Positions 1 through 7,694 of a stretch of DNA of 64,000 nt are shown piece after piece; the stretch's first letter is position 1; every line of letters starts with the position of its first letter. The DNA comes from Pseudosulfitobacter pseudonitzschiae (GTDB taxonomy: Bacteria > Pseudomonadota > Alphaproteobacteria > Rhodobacterales > Rhodobacteraceae). The stretch spans positions 2,294,001 through 2,358,000 of the forward strand of contig NZ_CP022415.1 in assembly GCF_002222635.1 (NCBI RefSeq), read 5' to 3'. The translations under genes were made by a program, and so were the position numbers. The notes under the pieces are model-generated. The model was not told where the DNA came from and searched no databases. It worked only from the letters and a program-made list of their open reading frames with translations.

Positions 1-393
1 GATCTGCCCAACAAAAGGTACGCTCTATCGGCAATTTCACAAAAAGAGGTGAGGCGCCCAATTGCAGGCATCTTTACGGTTTTAAAGTCATTGGCGGCCG
101 AAGTTGTGAATTGGCCCCCCGGATACCGCGATGGTTTGGGCCAAGAAAACAATCCCGGGTTGGACGATTTGAAACCGGAATTGCGAATGTCCAAAGCCGA
201 CCATATCATTGCCCGCGTCTCGCCCGACCGCAAGATCATGTCGATCAACGAACGGTTTTGCGGCTTGCTGGGCGTTGAAGCGTCCGGATTTATCGGCACG
301 GAGTATGAACAGATCGTGCGCAAACAAGACCACAACAGCGACGAATTCGCCAAGATATGGCACGCAGCAAAGCCGTGCAACCGCAGTAAGGTT
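1..393 (+). pseudogene. Fragment of a PAS-domain sensory protein, truncated on its 3' side
   Basis: The frame is open from the first base of the window, so the true start lies outside it. Residues encoded from about 190 to 380 resemble the PAS domain found at the front of chemoreceptors and some sensor kinases: a strand like IIARVSPDRKIMSINERF, then a helix and the GLLGVEASGFIGTEYEQIV segment, then an EFAKIW helix. The PAS core stops abruptly near 380-393, where the sequence passes into the outer end of an IS481-type remnant read on the opposite strand. No signalling output domain follows. I infer a gene killed by insertion; the PAS assignment rests on pattern only, and the ligand cannot be guessed. 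Confidence 0.45.
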
Positions 394-422
394 GATGCGC
401 TCAAACGGTTTTATGTGCTCAG

Positions 423-1095
423 TTACTGCGTTTGGTGCATCGGATTGATGATGAATCTGTCTGACGCAGAAGTCCAGATCTTGCAGATATTTTCGTAGCG
501 CGTGAGCGCCGTTGAGGGACTTGAGCCGAAGTGCAAGGTTGTAAGCGGCCATGGAGTCGGCGAGGTACGTGCGCAGTTGATCATGGCTGTCGTAATGGCA
601 TCGCTTTCCTGTCGCCTCCTTGATCATGCGGTTCATTCGTTTGGCCTGACCATTGGACCACGGAAGGTTTGGCTTGGTCAGTCGATGCTCGATCCCATTT
701 GCCTCGCAGATCATGTCGAACCGCATCTGCCGCGAAAATGTTGTGCTCGGATTATGTGACCGCTTGGCGGACTGGATGCCGCTCACAATCAGGATCGTAT
801 GGATACGGAACGGACGGTTGGAGAGCATAGGGACAATCATCCAGCGGCAGCAGTGTGTGCCGCCGGAATGCGGCGATCATTGTCTCGTCCGCTTCGGTCA
901 GAACGGTCGAACGCGACTCCCTCGGCCCGGTCTTCAAATCCGCGACCGTCGCACGTTTGCGCCATTTCGCGACGGTCTTGGGATTGATACCCAGTTCCTT
1001 GCTCAACTGCGCGAGCGAAGATTTCCCCTTTCGGACCATTACTGCCCAATGCACTGCCGGACAGTGGAACCCTGTATTGCGGCTCTGACGGCGGG
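423..1095 (-). pseudogene. IS481-family transposase remnant with internal deletion and frameshifts
   Basis: Read leftward, the N-terminal part (about 1060-800) carries the IS481 helix-turn-helix (LAQLSKELGINPKTVAKWRK) and the RRHTLLPLDDCPYALQP block. The sequence then jumps, near 800, to a region normally about 80 residues further on: IHTILIVSGIQ stands where the family has a TDNG-type catalytic Asp, so that Asp is gone. The C-terminal part has the TKPNLPWSNGQ and NRMIKEAT blocks, then a second frameshift, and in the new frame ends YENICKIW... at a TAA at 423-425. There is probably one more frameshift near the N-terminus. The element cannot move by itself. Confidence 0.8.
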
Positions 1096-1215
1096 CATGG
1101 CCGTGGCGCTTTCGTGACGAACTTGTCCCGCTATGCTTCCTTCCATTCCTGCGAAAGGATCGCCCCATCAAACCGTGGGATCAAACATCTTATGTGTCCC
1201 GTCTCTGCTATATTC

Positions 1216-1384
1216 GGCCCGTCGTCGGCCCCGGCCAGGGCCAACGACGGGGTAGGATACAGCGCTGAACACCTTGTGGCCTGACCACGTGCGCTAGCCG
1301 GCTGATCCTACCTCTCCTCACCGTCTCGAACAATTGACGGCGGCCCGTTCGTGGGACCGCGAAGCATAAGGAAGAGAGAGTGAC
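1216..1384 (+). ncRNA. Candidate IS110 bridge RNA region
   Basis: Two strong stem-loops sit upstream of the recombinase. The first pairs 1219-1231 with 1238-1250 (13 bp, one C-A mismatch, 6-base loop). The second pairs 1251-1258 with 1305-1312 and 1260-1263 with 1301-1304, a 12-bp stem with one bulged A at 1259. It encloses a 37-base loop (1264-1300) that itself holds a small GTGG/CCAC hairpin (1276-1279 with 1285-1288). A hairpin followed by a stem with a large internal loop is the architecture described for IS110-group bridge RNAs. The role is inferred from position and fold; which bases would guide donor and target cannot be assigned without other copies. Confidence 0.45.
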
Positions 1385-2344
1385 ATGATAGCAGCAATTA
1401 ATGTGATCGGGATAGATGTGTCCCGCGACTGGTTGGACGGATTTCGTCTTCCTGGCCTGCAGAGGTTTCGCTTGGCCAATTCACCAGAAGGGCATGAAGA
1501 ACTGATTTCGATGATCTGTCAGATGTCCGAACTCGTTCAGGTCGGGTTTGAGGCAACCGGCGGACAGGAATGGGCATTGTGGGCCGCGCTTGTCGAGGCG
1601 GGGGACGAGGCGCGGCAACTTCCTCCCGCCCAGATCAAGGCTTTTGCCATGTCGCGGGGTACACGGGCCAAGACGGACCGGATCGATGCAGAACTCATCG
1701 CCCATTTCATGATGTTCCGGCCCGAGGCCGGGCGGACGTTGCCAAGTGATAACTTGCGTGTTCTCAGGGCCCTGACGACGCGACGCGCTCAGATCGTCGA
1801 AATGCGCAAGCGGCTGACGGCGCAGATCTCGGCACGCAAGAAACAAGGCATCCCCGCAGACATCGAGGATCTCGATGCCGAATTGAAAGCCATGCTGGAT
1901 GCTCAAATCAGCGACCTCGAGCAGCGCATCAACCGCGCCATTTCAAGCGAAGAAACGTCCGCCACCAAAGCTCACCTTCTTCGTTCCATTCCCGGCATCG
2001 GCCCGGTTTCTGCAGCCATGTTGATTGCGGAGATGCCGGAGCTCGGCCGCATGACAGCAGGCGAGGCTGCAGCCATGGCGGGCTTGGCGCCAGTGCCTCA
2101 TGACAGCGGCGCAATGCGAGGCAGGCGGGCAATCGCTGGAGGACGACGGGCACTGCGACACGTCCTCTTCTAGGCAGCACTTGCCGCCGCATGCCACAAC
2201 CCGCTGCTGAAGACAGTGGCAAAGCGCATGAAAGAGCACGGAAAGCCGCACAAGGTAGTCATCATTGCCATCGCACGAAGGCTGATCACCATCGCAAACG
2301 CGATCCTCAAAACCGGTGAGAATTGGAGGCATCAGGCGGGCTGA
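1385..2344 (+). pseudogene. IS110-family DEDD transposase (bridge recombinase) interrupted by one amber codon
   Basis: The RuvC-like domain is complete: D11 in GIDVS, E56 in FEATGG, and D98/D101 in KTDRIDAE form the DEDD set. The C-terminal transposase_20 domain has the helix-hairpin-helix SIPGIGPVSA and the APVPHDSGAMRG block; S241 is the likely nucleophile serine. Codon 263 (2171-2173) is TAG, directly after RHVLF, where the family often has a Gln. The same frame then continues as AALAACHNPLLK... for 56 more codons with typical C-terminal sequence to a TGA at 2342-2344. A single CAG-to-TAG change explains this. The gene makes either a truncated protein that keeps all listed catalytic residues, or full-length protein by readthrough. 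Confidence 0.85.
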
Positions 2345-2356
2345 TAAACACAATTG

Positions 2357-3553
2357 CTAGGCGGAGGCGGGTTGCGCTTTGCTCAATACAAGCGCCCCAA
2401 CCGCCAGCACCACGATGATCATCGAAACAATGGCAACCACCGCCCAACCAAGCCCGGTAACAACCAATCCCGCCGCGAAAGCGCAAATCGTTGATACAAG
2501 CGCAATGATCGTGTCATTCACCCCCTGCACCGCAGACTTTTCGGCGTCTGTAACCGCACTTGCCAACATGCTCGTGGCGCCTATGAAGCTAAAGTTCCAG
2601 CCGACCCCCAGCAAGATCAGCGACCCGTAGAAATGCGCTGAGGACAGGCCAGCAGCACCCGCAACCGCGGCGATCGCCAGGATCACCAACCCAGTCAGCG
2701 CAATGCTCTCCTTGCCGAACCATTTTATCAGAAACCCCGTCACAAAACTTGGCGCGAACATTGCAACGACGTGCCACCGTATGACATCGCCCGCGACAGC
2801 TTCGGTAAACCCACAACCCAACATCGCGAGAGGTGTTGGTATCATCATGAAAATCATCACGCCTTGAGAAATTGCCGCAATGCCGACCGCTCGCCGCACA
2901 GGGCCGCGCCGCAAAACAGCAAAAGACGCAAATCGTTTGGTGGTTGCATGGGTCTTTGCAATGGGTGCCGTTGGGATGCGGACCAATGCCAACGGCACCA
3001 TACCGACCACAATCACAGCTGCTAGAGCCACGTAAGCACCCGCCAAGGGAATTGGCGCAAGTGCATCTTTGGCCATGATGAAAATTTGCGGCCCGCCAAT
3101 CGCAGCCACGAGGCCAGAGGTCAGCATCAGCGAGATCGCGACTGGTTGCCAATCAGGGCTGACTACCTCGGCAGCGGCAAAGCGGAAATACTGAAACGAC
3201 GACAAGGCCGCGCCAAGAATAAAATGCCCCAGGCACAACAGAACAAAGTTGCCCGTGATTAGTGCAAACGCACCGATCCCGGCCCCCACAAGGGCCAATA
3301 TGCCGCCGGCAGCAAAGCCAGCCCTGCGGCCAAACCGCCCCATTACCACGGAAAATGGCGCTGCTGCCAGCATCCCAGCCAGCGTTTGAACTGAAGCAGG
3401 CAAAGTGACAAGCGCCGTGTCCGAGGCCAGTTGCAGTCCCGTCAAGCCGCCCAGAATAAGCAGCATCGGCATCGCAAACCCGAGAATCGTGTTGGCCAAC
3501 AGCAGGCCTATAAAATTCCCGTTTCGGGTAAATGACACAACTGACATCTGCAA
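2357..3553 (-). CDS. MFS transporter (drug-efflux type)
   Basis: A 398-residue integral membrane protein with about 12 hydrophobic segments and the short basic loop GRFGRRAG after the second segment, as in the major facilitator superfamily. It probably expels a small molecule by proton antiport across the inner membrane; the substrate is unknown. The central loop after segment six (RIPTAPIAKTHATTKRF) divides two six-helix halves. It is divergent from the GlxA-type regulator at 3632 with a 78-base shared control region, which suggests that this regulator controls it. The stop codon lies 12 bases from the end of the IS110 transposase frame, and the gene appears undamaged. Confidence 0.8.
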   Translation of the reverse strand: MQMSVVSFTRNGNFIGLLLANTILGFAMPMLLILGGLTGLQLASDTALVTLPASVQTLAGMLAAAPFSVVMGRFGRRAGFAAGGILALVGAGIGAFALITGNFVLLCLGHFILGAALSSFQYFRFAAAEVVSPDWQPVAISLMLTSGLVAAIGGPQIFIMAKDALAPIPLAGAYVALAAVIVVGMVPLALVRIPTAPIAKTHATTKRFASFAVLRRGPVRRAVGIAAISQGVMIFMMIPTPLAMLGCGFTEAVAGDVIRWHVVAMFAPSFVTGFLIKWFGKESIALTGLVILAIAAVAGAAGLSSAHFYGSLILLGVGWNFSFIGATSMLASAVTDAEKSAVQGVNDTIIALVSTICAFAAGLVVTGLGWAVVAIVSMIIVVLAVGALVLSKAQPASA

Positions 3554-3631
3554 AATTCCTGTTCGCCCGGGTTGACACAGTCACGTATAGGGCGGACAGG
3601 ATATGTCTTAAATGACAATAAGGTCTCAATT

Positions 3632-4588
3632 ATGGACAATCACCGCGGCGGTCGCAAAATAGATGTGTTGCTATTCGACGATGTGAATCTGCTGGACGCG
3701 GCAGGGCCGGTTCAGGCGTTCGAGGCGGCGAATACGCATGGTCGCAACAGGTACCAGATCCAGTTTGTTTCAATTGACGGGGCACCCGTGCGCTCGGGCT
3801 GTGGCTTGCGGCTGGTTGCCGATGACAAGCTTACATCTGCAGCGAGGGGCGCAGACCTTTTGATCCCCGGGGGCGCGGGAGTCGATGCCTTGATCGGCAA
3901 CGCCAGCTTGCGCGAAATTATCCAACAACGTGCCAAAACCGAGGGTCGCGTGATCTCTGTTTGCTCAGGGGCACTGATCTTGGCCGCGGCAGGCGTTCTG
4001 GACGGACTGGAGGCGACGACACATTGGTCGCGCGAGGAAGACACCCGCAACTATCCCAACATCTCCTGGAACCTGGATCGCATCAGCATCACCCAGGGCA
4101 AGGTTTTCACATCCGCTGGCGTGACCACCGGCATCGATCTTGCGCTTTCCATCATTCAGGTTGATTGCGGGCCGACTGTCGCGCTTTCGGTTGCGCGCGA
4201 ACTTGTTGTCCAGTTGCGCCGCACGGGCGGGCAAAGCCAGTATGCCTTTCACCTGGCCGGACAATTCGCGAAGGGCGAAACCCTAACGCAGCTTATTGAA
4301 AAGGTGGTTGCAGCACCGCACCTGGACTGGTCGCTTGACGCCTTGGCGGATGCGGCGGGGATGAACGCACGTACCCTGACGCGGCGGTTCAAGCGCGACA
4401 CAAACGAAACACCGGCGCAGTTCGTGGAAAAGGTTCGCGTTGATCACGCCCGCAGCCTGTTGTCAGGCATCCTGCCGCTGAAGCAAATTGCCGCCGAGAG
4501 CGGTTTTGGCGATATACAACGTATGCGCCGGGCATTCCAGCGCCGACTCGGAGTTCAGTTGAGTGAGTATCGCAATATGTTCACCTGA
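3632..4588 (+). CDS. GlxA-family transcriptional regulator (DJ-1/PfpI domain plus AraC HTH)
   Basis: The 318-residue protein has an N-terminal DJ-1/PfpI-like domain (about 8-175) with the VLLFDDVNLLDAAGPV start and a nucleophile-elbow cysteine in VCSGALILAAAG, followed by an AraC-type double helix-turn-helix (about 220-316: LADAAGMNARTLTRRF and IAAESGFGDIQRMRRAF). Such proteins sense an unknown small molecule and bind DNA. I chose the ATG at 3632 because AAGG lies 8 bases upstream and the domain starts soon after; an upstream TTG at 3572 would add 20 unconserved residues. A TGTC-6-GACA dyad at 3604-3617 in the divergent spacer is a possible operator. Confidence 0.85.
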   Translation: MDNHRGGRKIDVLLFDDVNLLDAAGPVQAFEAANTHGRNRYQIQFVSIDGAPVRSGCGLRLVADDKLTSAARGADLLIPGGAGVDALIGNASLREIIQQRAKTEGRVISVCSGALILAAAGVLDGLEATTHWSREEDTRNYPNISWNLDRISITQGKVFTSAGVTTGIDLALSIIQVDCGPTVALSVARELVVQLRRTGGQSQYAFHLAGQFAKGETLTQLIEKVVAAPHLDWSLDALADAAGMNARTLTRRFKRDTNETPAQFVEKVRVDHARSLLSGILPLKQIAAESGFGDIQRMRRAFQRRLGVQLSEYRNMFT

Positions 4589-4690
4589 GCTTTCTATTGC
4601 CCTAAAAGTAACTTTTAACCTCAAGTTAACTTGAAATTGCAGCCATCAACCTCTGAAGTCGCGACGCTAGAACATAGTGAAGATAAACAG

Positions 4691-5222
4691 ATGCGAATTA
4701 CCGATCGAAAAATACCCGACTACGGGCGTGGGCTTGGTGCCGCGTTGACCATTGTTATGGCCGATGCAGGTCCGCGCCTTATCTTATTAGGCCGCATTAA
4801 GGCAGCGCTTTGAACAAGGGCCGATACAATCGCGCAAAGGTCTGGTTAGGGGTACGGTCATTTGTGACCTTGTCGATAATGAAATTTGTCAGGTCGCGGG
4901 TCCGCTCGTTGCGAATGAGCATTCCGACATTGAAATAGAGACCTGCGCCGGGTCTGCACCACTACATCGTTGATCCTGACCCGCCATTTCCTCCGGTGTA
5001 TGAAAGCGAGGGAGGATACCGACATCCACATGATCGTATCGATGAGCGGGGTGCAAAACCTTCTGCTTGAAAGGGTGTCGATGGTATTTACTGCTGCAAG
5101 GTTCGCACAGGCGGGTCTTGTTCAGGGGCTATCAGATGAACTGGAGGACATGCGCGTCCCGGTTACGGCCATCTTCCCCGTCGGCTTTGACGATGCAACC
5201 TCTCCAAGTGATACGAATGTAT
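4691..5222 (+). pseudogene. Decayed short-chain dehydrogenase/reductase
   Basis: Three pieces in different frames line up in order with one SDR protein. Piece one (4691-4813) ends GRGLGAALTIVMADAG...LILLGR, the Rossmann start, with the Gly-rich loop already altered. Piece two (from about 4851 to the TGA at 4971) reads CDLVDNE...HSDIEIETCAGSAPL, the D-x-x-D and NAG region. Piece three (from 4970, read to about 5180) reads IVSMSGVQNLLLERVSMVFTAARFAQAGLVQGLSDEL...VTAIFPVGF, where the catalytic Y-x3-K has become F and R. Frameshifts, stops and lost catalytic residues show a dead gene. No other gene is seen between 4589 and 5222. Confidence 0.7.
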
Positions 5223-6107
5223 CTAGTCATGGGTGTCGCGCGGGCGGCCATGATGGGTCAACGCGGCGACAAGAGCCACAAGAACTTCCTCGCGACGTGA
5301 CGTGGCACGCCGCACAAGGCCAAGCCTGCGATGAATAGGTGGCGAGCCGAAAGGAAACCAGTCCAGCGACGCAGTGACCATATCCTGCAATGCAACCTGC
5401 GGAACAATGGCAAACCCCAGCCCCGCCTGCACACACCCCACCACCGCCGACATGGTATTGACAGAAACAATCTGTCGGGGTGCCACACCAAGCCGCGCAA
5501 TTTCGGTGTCGATCTGACGCGCCAGCGGCACCTGTGTGCGGTAGCGGACGTAAGGCACAGTGTTTACCAATTCATCGATGGACAGGCCACCGGTTGCCGG
5601 TGGCGTCAGAACGATCAGCGGCTCAGTCATCACCGGCGTCCAGCGCAGGCTGGCCGGAACGGCAACATGATCGGCAACAAGTGCTGCATCAAGCTGCCCC
5701 GACACGACCTCGCTCATCAATTCCTCGGACATGCCGACGCGCAAACGAAAGTGCAGGTCGGGATAGCTGGCCCTGAGTGTGGCAAGCGATTTGGGAACCA
5801 GCGAACTGGCCCCCGTGCGCAACGACCCGAAGGCCATAGTGCCGCGCACAGGTCCACTGCCAACCGACGCTTTCGTCTCGCGCACGATCTGCAATATCGA
5901 CTGTGCGGAACGCACCATTTCGGCACCTTTTACAGTCAGCACCGGCGGGCGGCGGGAACGGTCGAACAACTGTGTGCCCAACTCGGCCTCCAAAGCGGCG
6001 ATTTGCTGGCTCACTGCCGAAGCTGTCAAATTGACAGCCCGTGCTGCCGCAGCAAAGCCACCGTGTTGCTGAATGGCAAGAAGGGTTTCCAGTTGGCGAG
6101 TGTCCAT
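5223..6107 (-). CDS. LysR-family transcriptional regulator
   Basis: A 294-residue protein with the LysR winged helix at residues 1-60 (MDTRQLETLLAIQQHGGFAAAARAVNLTASAVSQQI, then LGTQLFDRSRRPPVLT) and a periplasmic-binding-protein-like effector domain over about 90-290. It is divergent from tctC with a 132-base spacer, the classic position for a LysR protein controlling its neighbour. I therefore infer that it governs the tctCBA/gamma-glutamyltransferase genes in response to a transported carboxylate or its breakdown product, and represses its own promoter. The effector cannot be read from sequence. Confidence 0.88.
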   Translation of the reverse strand: MDTRQLETLLAIQQHGGFAAAARAVNLTASAVSQQIAALEAELGTQLFDRSRRPPVLTVKGAEMVRSAQSILQIVRETKASVGSGPVRGTMAFGSLRTGASSLVPKSLATLRASYPDLHFRLRVGMSEELMSEVVSGQLDAALVADHVAVPASLRWTPVMTEPLIVLTPPATGGLSIDELVNTVPYVRYRTQVPLARQIDTEIARLGVAPRQIVSVNTMSAVVGCVQAGLGFAIVPQVALQDMVTASLDWFPFGSPPIHRRLGLVRRATSRREEVLVALVAALTHHGRPRDTHD

Positions 6108-6130
6108 GCATCAAGATAAGATATTCTATA

Positions 6131-6167
6131 TATAAAGGCAATAATTACGCACTTTGTCATGGTTATT
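6131..6167 (-). promoter_or_regulatory. LysR gene promoter overlapping a dyad in the lysR-tctC spacer
   Basis: On the minus strand ATGACA (6160-6155) and TTTATA (6136-6131) are separated by 18 bases, giving a plausible sigma-70 promoter ending about 24 bases from the LysR start. An AATAA (6140-6144)/TTATT (6163-6167) dyad spans it. A binding site here would let the LysR protein control both its own gene and the rightward tctC transcript. The plus strand also has TTGTCA at 6154-6159, but no good -10 element at the right distance. Pattern reading only. Confidence 0.35.
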
Positions 6168-6239
6168 CTTGTGTTATCTGTGCTGCAAACACAACCTGCG
6201 GCGATCAAACCGCTGCGTTCTCTCAACGGGAGCCACATC

Positions 6240-7187
6240 ATGACATTTCGCGCAGGCCTGACCGCCCTGATTACCGCAGCCACGCTTGTTACAGCGCCGG
6301 CCTGCGCCGATACCTATCCTGAACGCGCTGTCGAATTTATTGTGCCGTGGTCCCCCGGTGGCGGGTCTGACACGTTGATGCGCCTGATCGCAAACAATGT
6401 AGAACCTTTTCTGGGTGCCGAGATGCCTGTTATCAACATAGCGGGTGTTGGCGGCACTGTAGGCCTGCGCGAAACATCGCGCCGCGCCGCAGACGGCTAT
6501 ACCATCAGCCAGATTCACGAAGGCCTTCTGGTTGCGACCGAAACCGGCATCACCGATCTGGCGTGGGATGATTTCGAACCCGTCGCGTTGATGACAGCCT
6601 CGCCCCAGTATCTGGTGGCCGGTGCCAGCGACAACTACAGCACCTTCGAAGAATTCGTGACCTATGCACAGGCCAATCCCGGCGAAATTTCCATTGGCGT
6701 GACCCTTGGCGGCGTGCCGCATCTGCACGCCGCGATGATCGAACAGGCGTTCGGGCTACAATTCAAATATGTAGGCTATGAAGGAACAGGCGAACGTATC
6801 CGCGCCTTGGTCGGCGGCAATCTGGATCTGGCCATTGGCGATATCAGTTCGGCCAAGCAATTTGTGGACAGCCGCAATCTGACCTTTCTTGCCGTAGGCT
6901 CTGCCAACCGCATGGAAGCTGCGCCAGATGTGCCCACATTCAAAGAGCTGGGTCACGATCCGGAACTGAACGTGACCCGTGGCATCGTGGTACCCAAAGG
7001 CACACCGCAAGAGGTGCGTGACTCGCTTGAGGTCGCGTTACGGAATCTGTCACAAGACCCCGACTATATCGAAAAGACAAACAACGCCGGTGCCGACGTC
7101 GGGTTTCGCGGACAAGACGCCTATCGCACATATCTGGCCAAACTGGATGAAACGGTGAAATCGCTGTCGTCGGTTCTGGCCCCATGA
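6240..7187 (+). CDS. tctC: Tripartite tricarboxylate transporter substrate-binding protein (TctC/Bug family)
   Basis: A 315-residue periplasmic protein. A Sec signal peptide (MTFRAGLTALITAATLVTAPACA, cleavage near residue 23) is followed by YPERAVEFIVPWSPGGGSD, the signature opening of Bug proteins, and by VGGTVG, GGVPHLHAAM and the VPTFKELG block near the end. Bug proteins usually capture carboxylates and hand them to the TctA/TctB membrane pair. I start at 6240 because GGGAG stands 9 bases upstream and the signal peptide begins there; the frame extends up to 6159 without conserved sequence. The stop overlaps the tctB start (ATGA), so it is co-translated with tctB. Confidence 0.9.
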   Translation: MTFRAGLTALITAATLVTAPACADTYPERAVEFIVPWSPGGGSDTLMRLIANNVEPFLGAEMPVINIAGVGGTVGLRETSRRAADGYTISQIHEGLLVATETGITDLAWDDFEPVALMTASPQYLVAGASDNYSTFEEFVTYAQANPGEISIGVTLGGVPHLHAAMIEQAFGLQFKYVGYEGTGERIRALVGGNLDLAIGDISSAKQFVDSRNLTFLAVGSANRMEAAPDVPTFKELGHDPELNVTRGIVVPKGTPQEVRDSLEVALRNLSQDPDYIEKTNNAGADVGFRGQDAYRTYLAKLDETVKSLSSVLAP

Positions 7188-7693
7188 GCGGCAATGCCCC
7201 TGTAAAAGAGCAGGAGGCGGGCATGATTGCCCGCCTTCTCAGCTATGTGTTTCTGTTCGCAGCCTCTGGCGGGCTGTTCATTTCGGCAACAGCCATCCCC
7301 GCGTCGCGGTTTGAAAAACTAGGGGCAGGTGCCTTTCCCAAAATCGTATTTGCGGCAATGGTTCTGATGTCGGCCCTGGCGGTTATCGATGCCCTGCGGC
7401 AGATACCGCTTGCCGCCTACCGCGACTTTTCCAGCCAGACGCAGGCGTGGGTCAAACGGCGCTATCTGGTGTTTGTCAGTCTCGCGGCCCTCACGGTCTA
7501 TCTGCTGGCGATCCCCTTGCTCGGGTTTTCGATTGCCAGCTTTGCGTTTCTGTTCGGCCTGCAACTGGTGCTGATGCCGCGCCAGACCAAATCCATTGTC
7601 ATTGCCGCCGTGGTCGCACTTGTGTTCTCGTTCGGGCTGAACTGGCTTTTTGCCGAAGTGTTCACCGTATTCCTGCCGCGTGGAGTGCTTTGA
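7184..7693 (+). CDS. tctB: Tripartite tricarboxylate transporter small membrane subunit (TctB)
   Basis: A 169-residue protein with four hydrophobic segments (about 14-35, 48-66, 90-112 and 116-160), the size and topology of TctB subunits, which support the large TctA channel protein. ALGAGAFP-type sequence (here KLGAGAFPKIVFAAMV) at the second helix is typical. It overlaps tctC by 4 bases and ends one base before the tctA start, so the three genes are one operon. TctB proteins diverge strongly, and the assignment leans on context as well as topology. Confidence 0.85.
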   Translation: MSGNAPVKEQEAGMIARLLSYVFLFAASGGLFISATAIPASRFEKLGAGAFPKIVFAAMVLMSALAVIDALRQIPLAAYRDFSSQTQAWVKRRYLVFVSLAALTVYLLAIPLLGFSIASFAFLFGLQLVLMPRQTKSIVIAAVVALVFSFGLNWLFAEVFTVFLPRGVL

Positions 7694-7694
7694 A

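Larger units (their letters stand above)
1216..2350 (+). mobile_element. IS110-family insertion sequence (ends approximate)
   Basis: A DEDD transposase gene (1385-2344) is preceded by about 170 bases of structured non-coding DNA, the arrangement of the IS110 group, in which the left-end non-coding region encodes a guide (bridge) RNA. IS110 elements have no long terminal inverted repeats and make no target duplication, so exact ends cannot be read from one copy. The right end must fall before or at the stop codon of the neighbouring MFS gene at 2357, which is intact; the left end lies between the IS481 remnant and the first hairpin at 1219. Confidence 0.6.

Noticed and set aside
88-840. A 250-codon open frame on the minus strand as one complete protein
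   Set aside because: Only the first part resembles the IS481 C-terminus; the rest is the antisense of the PAS fragment after a frameshift. It is a chimera of remnants, not a gene.
3604-3617. TGTC-N6-GACA dyad as a proven operator for the MFS/GlxA pair
   Set aside because: Four-base arms occur often by chance; kept only as a remark in the regulator entry.
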